From: Candidatus Gastranaerophilales bacterium
GTDB taxonomy: Bacteria; Cyanobacteriota; Vampirovibrionia; Gastranaerophilales; Gastranaerophilaceae
Length of the DNA: 47,320 nucleotides
NCBI GenBank assembly: GCA_944326455.1
Contig: CALVEA010000016.1
Location: 1 to 47,320 of the forward strand
Reading direction: 5' to 3'
In this document: positions 28,379 through 36,460 of the stretch, in pieces
Position numbering within the stretch: position 1 is the first letter of the stretch
How the letters are laid out: the number at the start of each line of letters is the position of its first letter
The notes under the pieces: generated by a model
Seen by the model: only the letters and a program-made list of their open reading frames with translations
Databases searched by the model: none
What the model was told of the DNA's origin: nothing
Made by a program: the position numbers and the translations under genes

Positions 28379-29638
28379 TCACTCTTCGCACGGGCATTTG
28401 CCGCGTTTGAGCATATTTATAAGCGGAATCAGAAATTCTTCTTCACCCTCTCCTGCTGTTTTTAGGGTATAAAAAGCTATTTCTGCAAGCTCTTTACATA
28501 TACTCAAGATAGGAAACTTGCCGATTTTAGCATGAATTGCGCTTCTTGCCACATTGTAGCGCAGCTCTTTTATTTCGTTTGCAGTATATCTGTTTAACAG
28601 CTCTTCAACCTCTTCCTGCGCAGGTCTTGAGTACATAATACCTTTATACAAAGCCGGAATGGAATATTCTAACCCGCCTCCAACGCAATCATGGTTTCTG
28701 ATTTCTATAAAATTTCTCAATCTGACTTCCGGAAAATAAAGATTGGCGTGAAGTTTCCAGTCATCAAGAGTCGGTACAAATCCTTCATATCCGGATTCCA
28801 TAAACTGCTTAAATGTCATTCTGCCATTTAGGCTGACAACCTTATCTTCCCTGTTTATAAAAATCATTGGTGTTTCAAGAAGGAGGTTAACATAATCTTT
28901 AAAACACATGTTGCGGTCAAATTTAGTGGCAAATCCGCATCTTTCATTATCCGTATTAAGCCACGCCAGCGCTCTAAATGATTTATATCCGGTATCTACC
29001 CCGCCTCTTATTCTGGAATTTGCGTACATTGCAGTTCCGAACGGCATCATGAGATTGGCGAGCCTGAACTTTCTCATCGCATCTTCTTCTGTTTTATAAT
29101 CTATCCCAATCTGTATCCCTGCAGTTTCGCGCATCATTACATCCGAAAGTATCCCCCAGAGATAGTTAGCCATAACATGATACCGCTTTTTAGGTATAAG
29201 TTTTATATTTTTGTAGGTTGTTTTTGGTGAAACACCAATATTTAAAAGTTTTATTTCAAATTCTTCTAATATAGGCTTTAATGCTCTGTCAATTTCTTCA
29301 ATACGTTTTTTGAGCTCAAATACAGATTCTTTAGGTTCAAGACTGAGTTCAAACTGACAGCCCGGCTCAAGTGTAATTGTGTCGTGGAGTTTTTTTAACC
29401 CGATAATTTCTTCTCCGTCCAGAATATAGTCCCAGTTATCAGATTTAGCAAACTCTCTTAAAAGTTCCCGAATCCCAAATTCACCTTCATAAGACACAAC
29501 ATTATTTCCGTATTTAGTAACCGGAATCCGTTCATATTCTATCCCGATTCTTTGCTCTGTTTTACATCCCAAAAGATATTCATCCAACAGCTGGCTGTAC
29601 TCTAAACGTTCTTCTGTTTTAACTCCGCATTGACTCAC
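28379..29638 (-). CDS. gshA: Glutamate-cysteine ligase, plant/alphaproteobacterial type
   Basis: 419 aa. Conserved blocks of this class are IGIEYERIPVT, YILDGEEIIGLKKLHDTITLEPGCQFELS, VMMRETAGIQIGIDYKTEEDA and FIEIRNHD. The product joins glutamate and cysteine in the first step of glutathione synthesis. No glutathione synthetase gene is nearby. It has no visible signal peptide. Its ribosome site is AAGGAGAA. The related EgtA-type ligases are the main alternative. Confidence 0.82.
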   Translation of the reverse strand: MSQCGVKTEERLEYSQLLDEYLLGCKTEQRIGIEYERIPVTKYGNNVVSYEGEFGIRELLREFAKSDNWDYILDGEEIIGLKKLHDTITLEPGCQFELSLEPKESVFELKKRIEEIDRALKPILEEFEIKLLNIGVSPKTTYKNIKLIPKKRYHVMANYLWGILSDVMMRETAGIQIGIDYKTEEDAMRKFRLANLMMPFGTAMYANSRIRGGVDTGYKSFRALAWLNTDNERCGFATKFDRNMCFKDYVNLLLETPMIFINREDKVVSLNGRMTFKQFMESGYEGFVPTLDDWKLHANLYFPEVRLRNFIEIRNHDCVGGGLEYSIPALYKGIMYSRPAQEEVEELLNRYTANEIKELRYNVARSAIHAKIGKFPILSICKELAEIAFYTLKTAGEGEEEFLIPLINMLKRGKCPCEE

Positions 29639-29777
29639 GACATTCTCCTTATTTGATTATAGCTTAAACATGTTAAATACTATGCGTTGGGGTAGAAATC
29701 CCCAGCCTGCATTCTTGCACTCTTTGTTAATGCATGCTTCAAGCATCACTTTATAAATATAAATGAGAAAAAGAGTT

Positions 29778-29807
29778 TTAACATTTAGCTATTTGTATTA
29801 TTATAAA
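29778..29807 (+). promoter_or_regulatory. Promoter of rsmA, probably giving a leaderless mRNA
   Basis: TTAACA (29778-29783) and TATAAA (29802-29807) with 18-base spacing. The -10 ends four bases before the ATG at 29812, so transcription should start at or near the start codon; no ribosome site is visible. Confidence 0.5.
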
Positions 29808-29811
29808 TACC

Positions 29812-30645
29812 ATGACGGACTATTTACAAAGAGCAAAATATTTTAGAACAAAAAAACGCCTTGGGCAGAATTTTTTGATAAACCCGGAAGTAATCTTTGA
29901 TATTATTGAGTTTTCAGGGATTACAAAAGAGGATATCGTGCTTGAAATAGGACCGGGTGTCGGATTCGTGACGGAGCAGCTGGTTAAACGGGCAAAAAAA
30001 GTTATAGCAGTTGAACTTGATGAAGAAGCCGTAAAAGAATTGGAAAAACTCAATTGTGATAATCTGGAAATTATTCACCAGGATATTTTAAAAACGGATA
30101 TTTCTGCTCTTTCGGATGAAAAAGTTAAAGTTGTTGCAAATATTCCTTATTATATTACTTCTCCAATTATTGCCCATCTTCTCGGTGAAATTGATGATTT
30201 GCACAACAAAAACAGAGAAAAAATTACTGATATTATCCTGATGGTTCAGGAAGAAGTTGCCAGAAGAATTGTTGCAACAGAAAAAAGCCCTTCAAAGCAA
30301 TACGGGCTTTTAACGATATTGTCGCAGTTTTGGGCGGAATGTTCAATTTTGAGAACCGTAGGAAGGCGCTCATTTTATCCGGCACCGAAGGTTAATTCTG
30401 CCCTGGTTTCAATGGATGTCAGGAAAAAACCTCTTCTCGAACTTAGCGATTATTCACATTTTAGAAGAACAATCAAGGCTGCGTTTTCTCAGAGACGTAA
30501 GACCCTTAAAAATTGTCTTGTAGGAGCAGGATTTGATAAAGAAAAAGTCTCTGCTGTGATTTCTGCATTAGGTTTTGATGAAAATATAAGAGGGGAAAAA
30601 CTATCAATAGAAGATTTCGGCAGAATTTCAGAAATGTTGAAATAA
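29812..30645 (+). CDS. rsmA: 16S rRNA dimethyladenosine methyltransferase
   Basis: 277 aa. It dimethylates the two adjacent adenines near the 3' end of 16S rRNA. RLGQNFLINP (17-26), the SAM-binding VLEIGPGVGFVTEQL, VIAVELDEEAV, the catalytic ANIPYYITSPI, and FYPAPKVNSALV are all family hallmarks. It is followed 16 bases later by a flavin reductase-rubredoxin gene. Confidence 0.97.
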   Translation: MTDYLQRAKYFRTKKRLGQNFLINPEVIFDIIEFSGITKEDIVLEIGPGVGFVTEQLVKRAKKVIAVELDEEAVKELEKLNCDNLEIIHQDILKTDISALSDEKVKVVANIPYYITSPIIAHLLGEIDDLHNKNREKITDIILMVQEEVARRIVATEKSPSKQYGLLTILSQFWAECSILRTVGRRSFYPAPKVNSALVSMDVRKKPLLELSDYSHFRRTIKAAFSQRRKTLKNCLVGAGFDKEKVSAVISALGFDENIRGEKLSIEDFGRISEMLK

Positions 30646-30661
30646 TTCAAGGGAGTTAGTT

Positions 30662-31267
30662 ATGGATACAAGTGTTTTGTTTAAAATAGGTTACGGGTTG
30701 TATGTTCTTACCGCCAATGAGGGCGAAAAAGATAACGGATGTATTATTAATACTGTCATGCAGGTTACATCAGACCCTGTACAAATTGCAATCGCCGTTA
30801 ATAAGAAAAATTATACAAACGGAATGATTCAGAGAACTAAAAAGTTTAATCTCTCTATATTATCTTTGGATGCAAAATTTGAAACATTTAAACACTTTGG
30901 CTACCAAAGCGGAAAAGATGTTAATAAGTTTGAATCCTATGAAGGTGCAAAAAGAAGTCCTAACGGGGTTTTGTATATAACAGAAGGGGTTAATTCTTTT
31001 ATATCTGCTTATGTTAAAAATGAAATTGATTTAGGCACGCATACTCTTTTTATTGCCCAGCTTGTTGAAGCACAATGTTTGAATAATAAACCAACAATGA
31101 CTTATGATTATTATCAAAATAATGTCAAACCGAAACCGCAGCCGACAGCTAAAAAGGGATGGCGCTGCAAAATTTGCGGCTATATTTATGAAGGTGAGAC
31201 TCTGCCGCCTGATTACATTTGCCCTATATGTAAACACGGAGCCGTCGATTTCGAGCCAATTGGATAA
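30662..31267 (+). CDS. Flavin reductase-rubredoxin fusion (high-molecular-weight rubredoxin type)
   Basis: 201 aa. Residues 1-150 form a flavin-reductase-like FMN domain (YGLYVLTANEGEKDNGCIIN, then TSDPVQIAIAVNKKN). Residues 160-200 are a rubredoxin with CKICGYIYEGE and CPICKH, the four iron ligands. In anaerobes such proteins pass electrons from NAD(P)H to flavodiiron proteins that reduce oxygen or nitric oxide. No flavodiiron gene lies beside it. The ribosome site is AGGGAG. Confidence 0.9.
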   Translation: MDTSVLFKIGYGLYVLTANEGEKDNGCIINTVMQVTSDPVQIAIAVNKKNYTNGMIQRTKKFNLSILSLDAKFETFKHFGYQSGKDVNKFESYEGAKRSPNGVLYITEGVNSFISAYVKNEIDLGTHTLFIAQLVEAQCLNNKPTMTYDYYQNNVKPKPQPTAKKGWRCKICGYIYEGETLPPDYICPICKHGAVDFEPIG

Positions 31268-31289
31268 TACATTAAAAAAATGATTTAAA

Positions 31290-31516
31290 TGCTGCCTGTA
31301 AAATGTATAATATTTTATACATCTAAAACAGAATACAGGCAGAAGATTTTAATGAGCATTTTAACTATCTTAGAAAGGAGGTTAAAATGATAGTTAAAAT
31401 CAACAAAGAAGAACTATTACTAATATTAGTAATAGTTCTGGAACTCAAGTCCCTATTTTAGGGATGCGGGTATGGGTGTTAGTGTCACCCATGCCTGTAT
31501 TCTCATTTTAACTTAT
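31290..31516 (+). ncRNA. Highly structured leader or small RNA with alternative pairings
   Basis: A possible promoter (TTTAAA 31284-31289, TATAAT 31306-31311) overlaps its start. TGCCTGTA at 31293-31300 (A) and at 31492-31499 (C) can each pair with TACAGGCA at 31334-31341 (B), so the A-B and B-C stems exclude each other. Other stems: 31358-31369 with 31389-31400 (12 bp), a perfect 28-base palindrome 31411-31438, CCCTA-TTT-TAGGG (31451-31463), and a 10-bp stem 31469-31478/31486-31495. It encloses a 24-codon ORF. It might be a regulatory RNA, a type I toxin-like unit, or a small transposable repeat. Confidence 0.5.
31387..31461 (+). CDS. 24-aa hydrophobic peptide with a near-perfect ribosome site in a hairpin loop
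   Basis: The ORF reads MIVKINKEELLLILVIVLEL then KSLF and a stop. AAAGGAGG (31375-31382) is ideally placed five bases before the ATG. The site lies in the 19-base loop of the stem 31358-31369/31389-31400, and half the ORF is a perfect palindrome. Charged N-terminus plus a leucine/valine/isoleucine run resembles small membrane peptides of type I toxin systems, but no antisense RNA is identified. Translation is plausible, not shown. Confidence 0.45.
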   Translation: MIVKINKEELLLILVIVLELKSLF

Positions 31517-31589
31517 TTTTAGAAATTTTCAAGAGCAGATAGTAAAATTTGACTCTGGAAGGCAGCAAAAGCCAGCTTATTATAAAGAC

Positions 31590-31618
31590 TTGAAAATGAA
31601 GAAAAAATCGCTTATACT
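31590..31618 (+). promoter_or_regulatory. Promoter of tmRNA
   Basis: TTGAAA (31590-31595) and TATACT (31613-31618) with 17-base spacing. The predicted transcript starts near 31625, so a leader of about 175 bases would be removed to make mature tmRNA. Confidence 0.75.
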
Positions 31619-31641
31619 GTATCTGCGAACATTGAAAAACA

Positions 31642-31785
31642 CAGGATGCAGCCGTAGATTTATATCTTGCGAGAGCAATGGGCAAGCCGAGCGCACGGAA
31701 GTGCGGGAGGTGGAGTCGAGAAAAACGGTGTCGCGTTGCGAGAGCAATGCGAGCAGGTTTTTCGAGCGGAGCCGTCTGCATCCTG
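31642..31785. repeat. Nested-palindrome element in the tmRNA leader
   Basis: A perfect 10-bp terminal inverted repeat (CAGGATGCAG 31642-31651, CTGCATCCTG 31776-31785) encloses TCGAGAAAAAC/GTTTTTCGA and two identical copies of TTGCGAGAGCAATG (31667-31680, 31736-31749). Each copy is a TTGC-GAGA-GCAA hairpin with a GNRA-type loop. It is richer in GC than its surroundings and lies between the promoter and the mature 5' end of ssrA. Confidence 0.65.
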
Positions 31786-31799
31786 AATACAAAATCCAT

Positions 31800-32191
31800 G
31801 GGGATGTAATGGTTTTGACGCCGTGATTGGTAGATCCGGATTGCGAGTGCGGGCGCTGTTCCCGCTTATCAACGAGCGAACAAAAGAAATGACAACAAAG
31901 TTGTTTCACTTGCTGATTACAGAGCACAAAGACTCGCTGCTTAATTATAGCAGTTCAGCCCTTCAGTTATGCCAGCTTGCCGCATAGCTGAATGAGGATT
32001 ATGCAAGCTGCAGTGCACAAATGATGGTATGCGTATCAAGATTAACCATTGGAAGTTAGCTTTCTGGAAAAAAGCTTTGATTTAATTCAGGTTAGGTGGC
32101 TTTCCGTATTAAATCGAGATAATAAGTTACTACACTCGTAGAAGTTCGTTTTTATCCACGATGGACGCGGGTTCGACTCCCGCCATCTCCA
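31800..32191 (+). ncRNA. ssrA: Transfer-messenger RNA (tmRNA)
   Basis: The 5' end GGGGATGTAATGGTTTTGAC and the 3' T-arm GCGGGTTCGACTCCCGC followed by CATCTCCA pair as a tRNA-like acceptor (GGGGATG/CATCTCC). CCA is not encoded. The tag frame starts at GCG 31876 and ends at TAA 31942-31944: ANKRND, then NKVVSLADYR, then AQRLAA, 22 residues. It rescues stalled ribosomes with SmpB and marks the products for proteolysis. One continuous gene, not the permuted two-piece form of some cyanobacteria. Confidence 0.93.
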
Positions 32192-32202
32192 GTTTACAAG
32201 TA

Positions 32203-32226
32203 AGACCGCAGAGCGGTCTTTTTTTA
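32203..32226 (+). terminator. Terminator of tmRNA
   Basis: AAGACCGC-AGA-GCGGTCTT followed by TTTTT, 11 bases after the mature 3' end. Confidence 0.9.
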
Positions 32227-32236
32227 TAGCGAATAT

Positions 32237-32409
32237 GCGGGAGGAGAACCCGCACAAGGCAGAGCCTTGTCAACGGGTTCGAGCGGATTTGCGGACGGAC
32301 GACACGAGTATTTGTGAGTTAGTCCGGATAGCGAACGAATTGAGCCGGCAAAGGCAATGCCTTGAAGGCGAAACTTCGTGAGCGAGGAGCAAATCCAAGA
32401 CACTCCCGC
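32237..32409. repeat. Nested-palindrome element downstream of tmRNA
   Basis: Outer arms GCGGGAG (32237-32243) and CTCCCGC (32403-32409), inner arms GGATTTGC (32285-32292) and GCAAATCC (32389-32396). Within are GAACCCG/CGGGTTC around the hairpin ACAAGGC-AGA-GCCTTGT, CGGAC/GTCCG, and AAGGCA/TGCCTT. The left arm, read on the minus strand, resembles the tmRNA T-arm. The organisation parallels the element at 31642-31785. Confidence 0.6.
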
Positions 32410-32417
32410 CATCTTCA
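32402..32417 (+). repeat. Partial copy of the tmRNA 3' end (attachment-site candidate)
   Basis: ACTCCCGCCATCTTCA matches the tmRNA end ACTCCCGCCATCTCCA (32176-32191) at 15 of 16 bases. Such duplications arise when an integrative element inserts into the 3' end of ssrA. No integrase gene is seen in the window. Confidence 0.5.
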
Positions 32418-32462
32418 ATTATTTTCTTTTTAGTAAAGAAAAACTACCAAAAAGAAAATAAT
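32418..32462. repeat. 14-bp perfect inverted repeat after the tmRNA-end copy
   Basis: ATTATTTTCTTTTT (32418-32431) and its complement (32449-32462) flank 17 bases. It could be a terminator or recombination arms. The remaining 240 bases before the next gene hold no recognised feature. Confidence 0.55.
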
Positions 32463-32703
32463 ATATTGCGAATATCTTGTTGGCAGACAAAGTCTAACCA
32501 TATTGCTTATTTTCAAATTTTACGTCTGTCTCAATTGTTAGAAGTAAATTATCCGAATAAGGCGGTATTCTGCTGTTACCTTTGGTCTCAGATTGGAAAA
32601 TCTGTATGGGCTTTAGCCTTGGGATGCACGCATATATGACATTTACTCTTTTCCTGCAATATGATAAAATTTGTATGTTAATATGTCGTAAGTTGATTAA
32701 GGA

Positions 32704-33693
32704 ATGACTAAAGCAGAGTTACAAGAGTATAAAGATTTACTTAGTTCAAACGAATTTCAAGATGCGATAAGACGCAAACGTGTTTGTTTGTTTCTAGGTG
32801 CAGGTGTCGCAAAAAATTTAGGGATGCCATCTTGGCAGGAGCTGGCATCAAAAATAGCTAACTGTTGTTTAGAAAAAAATATACTTAAATATTCCTCAAT
32901 CCATATCTTAAATTTATTAAATGATCCGTTAAAGATAATTTCATATTGCGTATCTAAAATAAAAGAAAGCAAAAATGATAAATATTTAGACGATATTCTT
33001 AAACACAACTTTAGTGAAATCCCAGAAAATAATTACGAAGAAACTAGTATTTACAAAGATTTTGTGGAATTATATAAATCAGGAAAAATCCTTATTGTTC
33101 AAACTAATTATGACAATACAATAGCTCATAAATGCGGTATTCAGACCTTGCAAACTTATGTACCATATCTGGATGAACCGAAAAACGGGCTGGATAACAG
33201 TTTGTTAGTATACTTGCATGGGAAAATAGATGAGGCTCCTTTAAGAGGCTCCACGTTGAGCGGCGATTTAATACTTACACGTTCTGATTACAATAATGTG
33301 TACGTAAATAAAAACGATTCACGTTATGAAAAGCAGCAAAATTTTATCAAGCTCTTGCTGTCTAACTATCATGTAATATTTTTGGGATATTCACTGCAGG
33401 ATAATGAAATTATCCAATTAATAGCTAATAGCGGTGAAGTAGAAGGTTATCTTAGAACCAGTGTGATTGTTGATAGTTGTGGAGCTAAAGAAATTCAGAA
33501 TGAAATAACTGCTAAATATCTATCAGACTTTAGTAATGGCAAACTTGAATTGTATTATTACGATACTGAAGAATACGGAATTGAAAAAAATTTTGAAAAT
33601 GTTATGAAAAATTTAAAAGAAACGATATTAAGCGAACCTAAATTAACTAATCTTCAGGGATTTCAAGATGGTAAAGGAGTAATTTTTGGCTAG
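32704..33693 (+). CDS. SIR2-like protein, likely NAD-degrading defence effector
   Basis: 329 aa, a stand-alone SIR2_2-type fold. Motifs: nucleotide-binding FLGAGVA (30-36), QTNYDNT with N135 and D137, YLHGKID with the likely catalytic H172, LTRSDYNNVY, and FLGYSLQDNEI (226-236). Such SIR2 domains in Thoeris, DSR and SIR2-HerA systems cleave NAD to halt infected cells. An in-frame stop lies two codons upstream, so the ATG at 32704 is firm, though its GGA is too close to act as a normal ribosome site. First gene of a five-gene cassette; it overlaps the next gene by 8 bases. The enzymatic role is inference from the family. Confidence 0.82.
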   Translation: MTKAELQEYKDLLSSNEFQDAIRRKRVCLFLGAGVAKNLGMPSWQELASKIANCCLEKNILKYSSIHILNLLNDPLKIISYCVSKIKESKNDKYLDDILKHNFSEIPENNYEETSIYKDFVELYKSGKILIVQTNYDNTIAHKCGIQTLQTYVPYLDEPKNGLDNSLLVYLHGKIDEAPLRGSTLSGDLILTRSDYNNVYVNKNDSRYEKQQNFIKLLLSNYHVIFLGYSLQDNEIIQLIANSGEVEGYLRTSVIVDSCGAKEIQNEITAKYLSDFSNGKLELYYYDTEEYGIEKNFENVMKNLKETILSEPKLTNLQGFQDGKGVIFG

Positions 33694-36367
33694 GAAAATC
33701 AAAATCGAAGAATTATGTAAGCGACTCAATAGCAATGAGGAAGAAAAATGGGCATTTCTCAATGGACTTACAAATCCTCAGTTTCTAGAATCATTTTACA
33801 AATACGATGTATTACGGTTTAATGATTCCTGCTTTTATCCTGCCATACAATATTTAATAACAGTTTTTGATACGAATATCAAATTGGTCTCTCAGGTTAT
33901 AAATAAAAATATCAAAGAAAATACAATGCCGTCAAACGGCGGATTTGTATTCAGAGACTTGCTTAAAAAATTTACGCTTTCGGAGGTTGAGAAATATCTT
34001 GAATATGAAAGACTTTTTGATTTTCAGGATTCTATTTATATTTGTGCATCGTTCTTGAACAGAAACGATTTAGCGAATTTTCCGAAAATATATTTGGCGT
34101 GTATTAAAAATCTTATAAAATACAAAACTGTTGAAGAAAAAGTTGTAACTTCTAAAAAATTTCCGGAACTTTTTCACAAGCAATATTTTTTTCAAAAAGT
34201 GTTTTTGGCTCCGAATCAGTTAAAAGAAATTCTAAAAAAACACGATTGTTATGAATTATTAAAGGAAGAGTATCGGAAACTTCACGGGGAATTCGGAGAC
34301 CTTAGTGTTTATTCAAAACAGTATATAGATCCAGAGGAAGTTATCATAAATGAATACAAATCAAAAGATGTTCGAGATATTATACTTACTTTTATGGCAA
34401 TTTATTTAAAAGCTCATGCTGATAAAAATGAAGTTGAGAAATTATTAAAAAGCGACATTTCAATGTTTGTAAAGCTCGGTTTATATGTTATAGGGACGAA
34501 CCTTGCGCGTTATAAAAATCTTTTTAATGAGTTTTTAACTAACCATAAGGATGTTAATGGGCTTTATCAATATAAGTATGAAATTTTAACAATTTTTGAA
34601 GAACTCCAGAAATTTTACGATTCCGCAATAGAATGTAATGATAGCGGATTATCTCCTTATAAAGAATTGGAAGCAACAATAACATCATTTTTTGATAGCA
34701 TCCCCCAAGCAAACGCTAGAGAAAAATACCTATTCTTACATGGATTAAAAACACATCCTGAGTTTTCAAAAATGTTTAATGAAATGAAAAAAGAGTTTGG
34801 GAATAGAGAGATTTATAACCCAAAATTATTTATTTCAGAAATAGAGGTTTGTTCGGTTTACAATGTTTCATTTATCTCCATACAGAAACTCGGGGAAAAA
34901 TCTATTGAAGAACAAGTCGAGTATTGGAATGGTGCTTCAAAATTGCCGTGTAGAGAAATAAAAAGGGAAAAGGGCGCCGTCTATGAAGAAAACTTTGACG
35001 GGTTAATAGAAGATACTCGTAAGCTAATTGGTGAGAATGTAAAAGATTATTTAAAGCAAATTAAAAAGTTGTATGACTTAAGAGATATTAGAGTAATAAG
35101 CGCATTTTGGGAAATTTTTAGTAAAAAGATACAAGAAAAAGTTATTACTAAAATATCTTTTAATAAGATTATAAATCTTATTGAATACTATTTGCAAAAC
35201 TATGAAATAGATGATAACTATGATTTTGACTTTGAATTATCTGAACTATTAAAAAGTATGATTATAAAATCCGGGGAAGGGAATTTCGAACTTCATAGCA
35301 AAATTAGTACTATTTTACAAACTCTGATAACCCGGAATTATGATGAAAAAGATAATGGCGGTGATGATATTTCTTTTTATTCGATAAATACAGCTGCCGG
35401 GAGGTATTGGGAGTGTTTTATAACGCTTCTTGATTATAAAAAATCAATGACGGATGATGAGAAAGCCTTTTTAGAAAAATCTTTGTTCAAAAGAAAAAAT
35501 TATAATTATTCAGAAAAAATGATGCTATTCCATCTGGGAGTACACATGAATGCTATGATTTTTAGGTTAAAAGAATATCCTTGGGTACAAAATATTACTG
35601 AAAGCCTGCAAGATAATATCCCGGGCTGCGCAGCGTTTTTACAGGGTTTTTTCAGCTACGTAACATATATAGAAGCGTTTAAAAGTTTTGAGAAATTTAT
35701 CCTGGAGAATTACTCTAAAATTAGCTTACCGTCGGACGTATATAGAAGGTTTATCGGTCTGTTTTGTGATATTAAATTCAAAAATACTTTTAATGAATCT
35801 GATTTGATTAAAAACCTTGAAACTGTATTTAAAGCCGAAGAATATAGTACAATGCTTGATATCTTAGCTCTTGAGACAAAGCCCGCAAAATATGATAAGG
35901 CAAGGGTTCTTAGCTTTTGGAAAGAACAGATAGACAGAAAAATTGGATTTTCAGATTCGCTTGTTGAGATTCCTAATCGCTATATGCTTAAAGAAGATTT
36001 GTTAGGTTTTGATAAATATTTGATTAAGATGTTTAAGCTGGCAGCTAATTCTAATGTAAAAGATTTGCTTCCTTTTTATCTTGAGAAATTTTTGAATAAT
36101 CTTTTGAGTTTGCTCAAAAAAACTAATGATGAAAAAGATTTGGCGAAAATCTTTAATATACTTAGTGCACTTATTCCAGCTATAACATATTACGAGTACA
36201 AGGGGAGTATTCCGGAGAGTTTAAAATTTATTTTGGAAGAATACCGTAAAAAAAATACAGATAAAGCTAAAGACAATGTTGCAATTCTTGCAAATCAAAT
36301 CTGTGGTACAAAAGGTTTAATTCAGTACTCAAATCTGTTCACGGAATTTTTTGAAGAAGTCGGATAA
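33686..36367 (+). CDS. Uncharacterised 893-aa protein coupled to the SIR2 gene
   Basis: Starts at TTG 33686, served by AAAGGAG (33673-33679). The protein is large, cytosolic and mostly helical, rich in lysine and glutamate, with no P-loop, nuclease or helicase motif that I can see. The long run of amphipathic helices suggests a repeat scaffold, perhaps the sensor or regulator of the SIR2 effector; DUF4020-type partners of SIR2 proteins are a possible comparison. Overlap with the SIR2 gene and a shared strand argue for a direct partnership. Function unknown. Confidence 0.75.
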   Translation: MARKIKIEELCKRLNSNEEEKWAFLNGLTNPQFLESFYKYDVLRFNDSCFYPAIQYLITVFDTNIKLVSQVINKNIKENTMPSNGGFVFRDLLKKFTLSEVEKYLEYERLFDFQDSIYICASFLNRNDLANFPKIYLACIKNLIKYKTVEEKVVTSKKFPELFHKQYFFQKVFLAPNQLKEILKKHDCYELLKEEYRKLHGEFGDLSVYSKQYIDPEEVIINEYKSKDVRDIILTFMAIYLKAHADKNEVEKLLKSDISMFVKLGLYVIGTNLARYKNLFNEFLTNHKDVNGLYQYKYEILTIFEELQKFYDSAIECNDSGLSPYKELEATITSFFDSIPQANAREKYLFLHGLKTHPEFSKMFNEMKKEFGNREIYNPKLFISEIEVCSVYNVSFISIQKLGEKSIEEQVEYWNGASKLPCREIKREKGAVYEENFDGLIEDTRKLIGENVKDYLKQIKKLYDLRDIRVISAFWEIFSKKIQEKVITKISFNKIINLIEYYLQNYEIDDNYDFDFELSELLKSMIIKSGEGNFELHSKISTILQTLITRNYDEKDNGGDDISFYSINTAAGRYWECFITLLDYKKSMTDDEKAFLEKSLFKRKNYNYSEKMMLFHLGVHMNAMIFRLKEYPWVQNITESLQDNIPGCAAFLQGFFSYVTYIEAFKSFEKFILENYSKISLPSDVYRRFIGLFCDIKFKNTFNESDLIKNLETVFKAEEYSTMLDILALETKPAKYDKARVLSFWKEQIDRKIGFSDSLVEIPNRYMLKEDLLGFDKYLIKMFKLAANSNVKDLLPFYLEKFLNNLLSLLKKTNDEKDLAKIFNILSALIPAITYYEYKGSIPESLKFILEEYRKKNTDKAKDNVAILANQICGTKGLIQYSNLFTEFFEEVG

Positions 36368-36460
36368 AGGTTGGATGGACAAAAAAGCTTCCTTAATGTA
36401 CCATGAATTCATATTCTGCATAATATAGTATGAAATTGATAAGGGGGTAAGTATCCAACT

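Noticed and set aside
31503..31927. Overlapping reading frames across the tmRNA region
   Set aside because: They lie in the structured tmRNA leader and tmRNA itself, lack ribosome sites and conflict with the RNA features.
31800..32191. Permuted two-piece tmRNA as in some cyanobacteria
   Set aside because: The 5' and 3' acceptor ends occur in normal order in one stretch, with the tag between.
31642..32409. Retron or group II intron RNA
   Set aside because: The nested repeats suggested it, but no reverse transcriptase is encoded nearby and no intron domain V was recognised.
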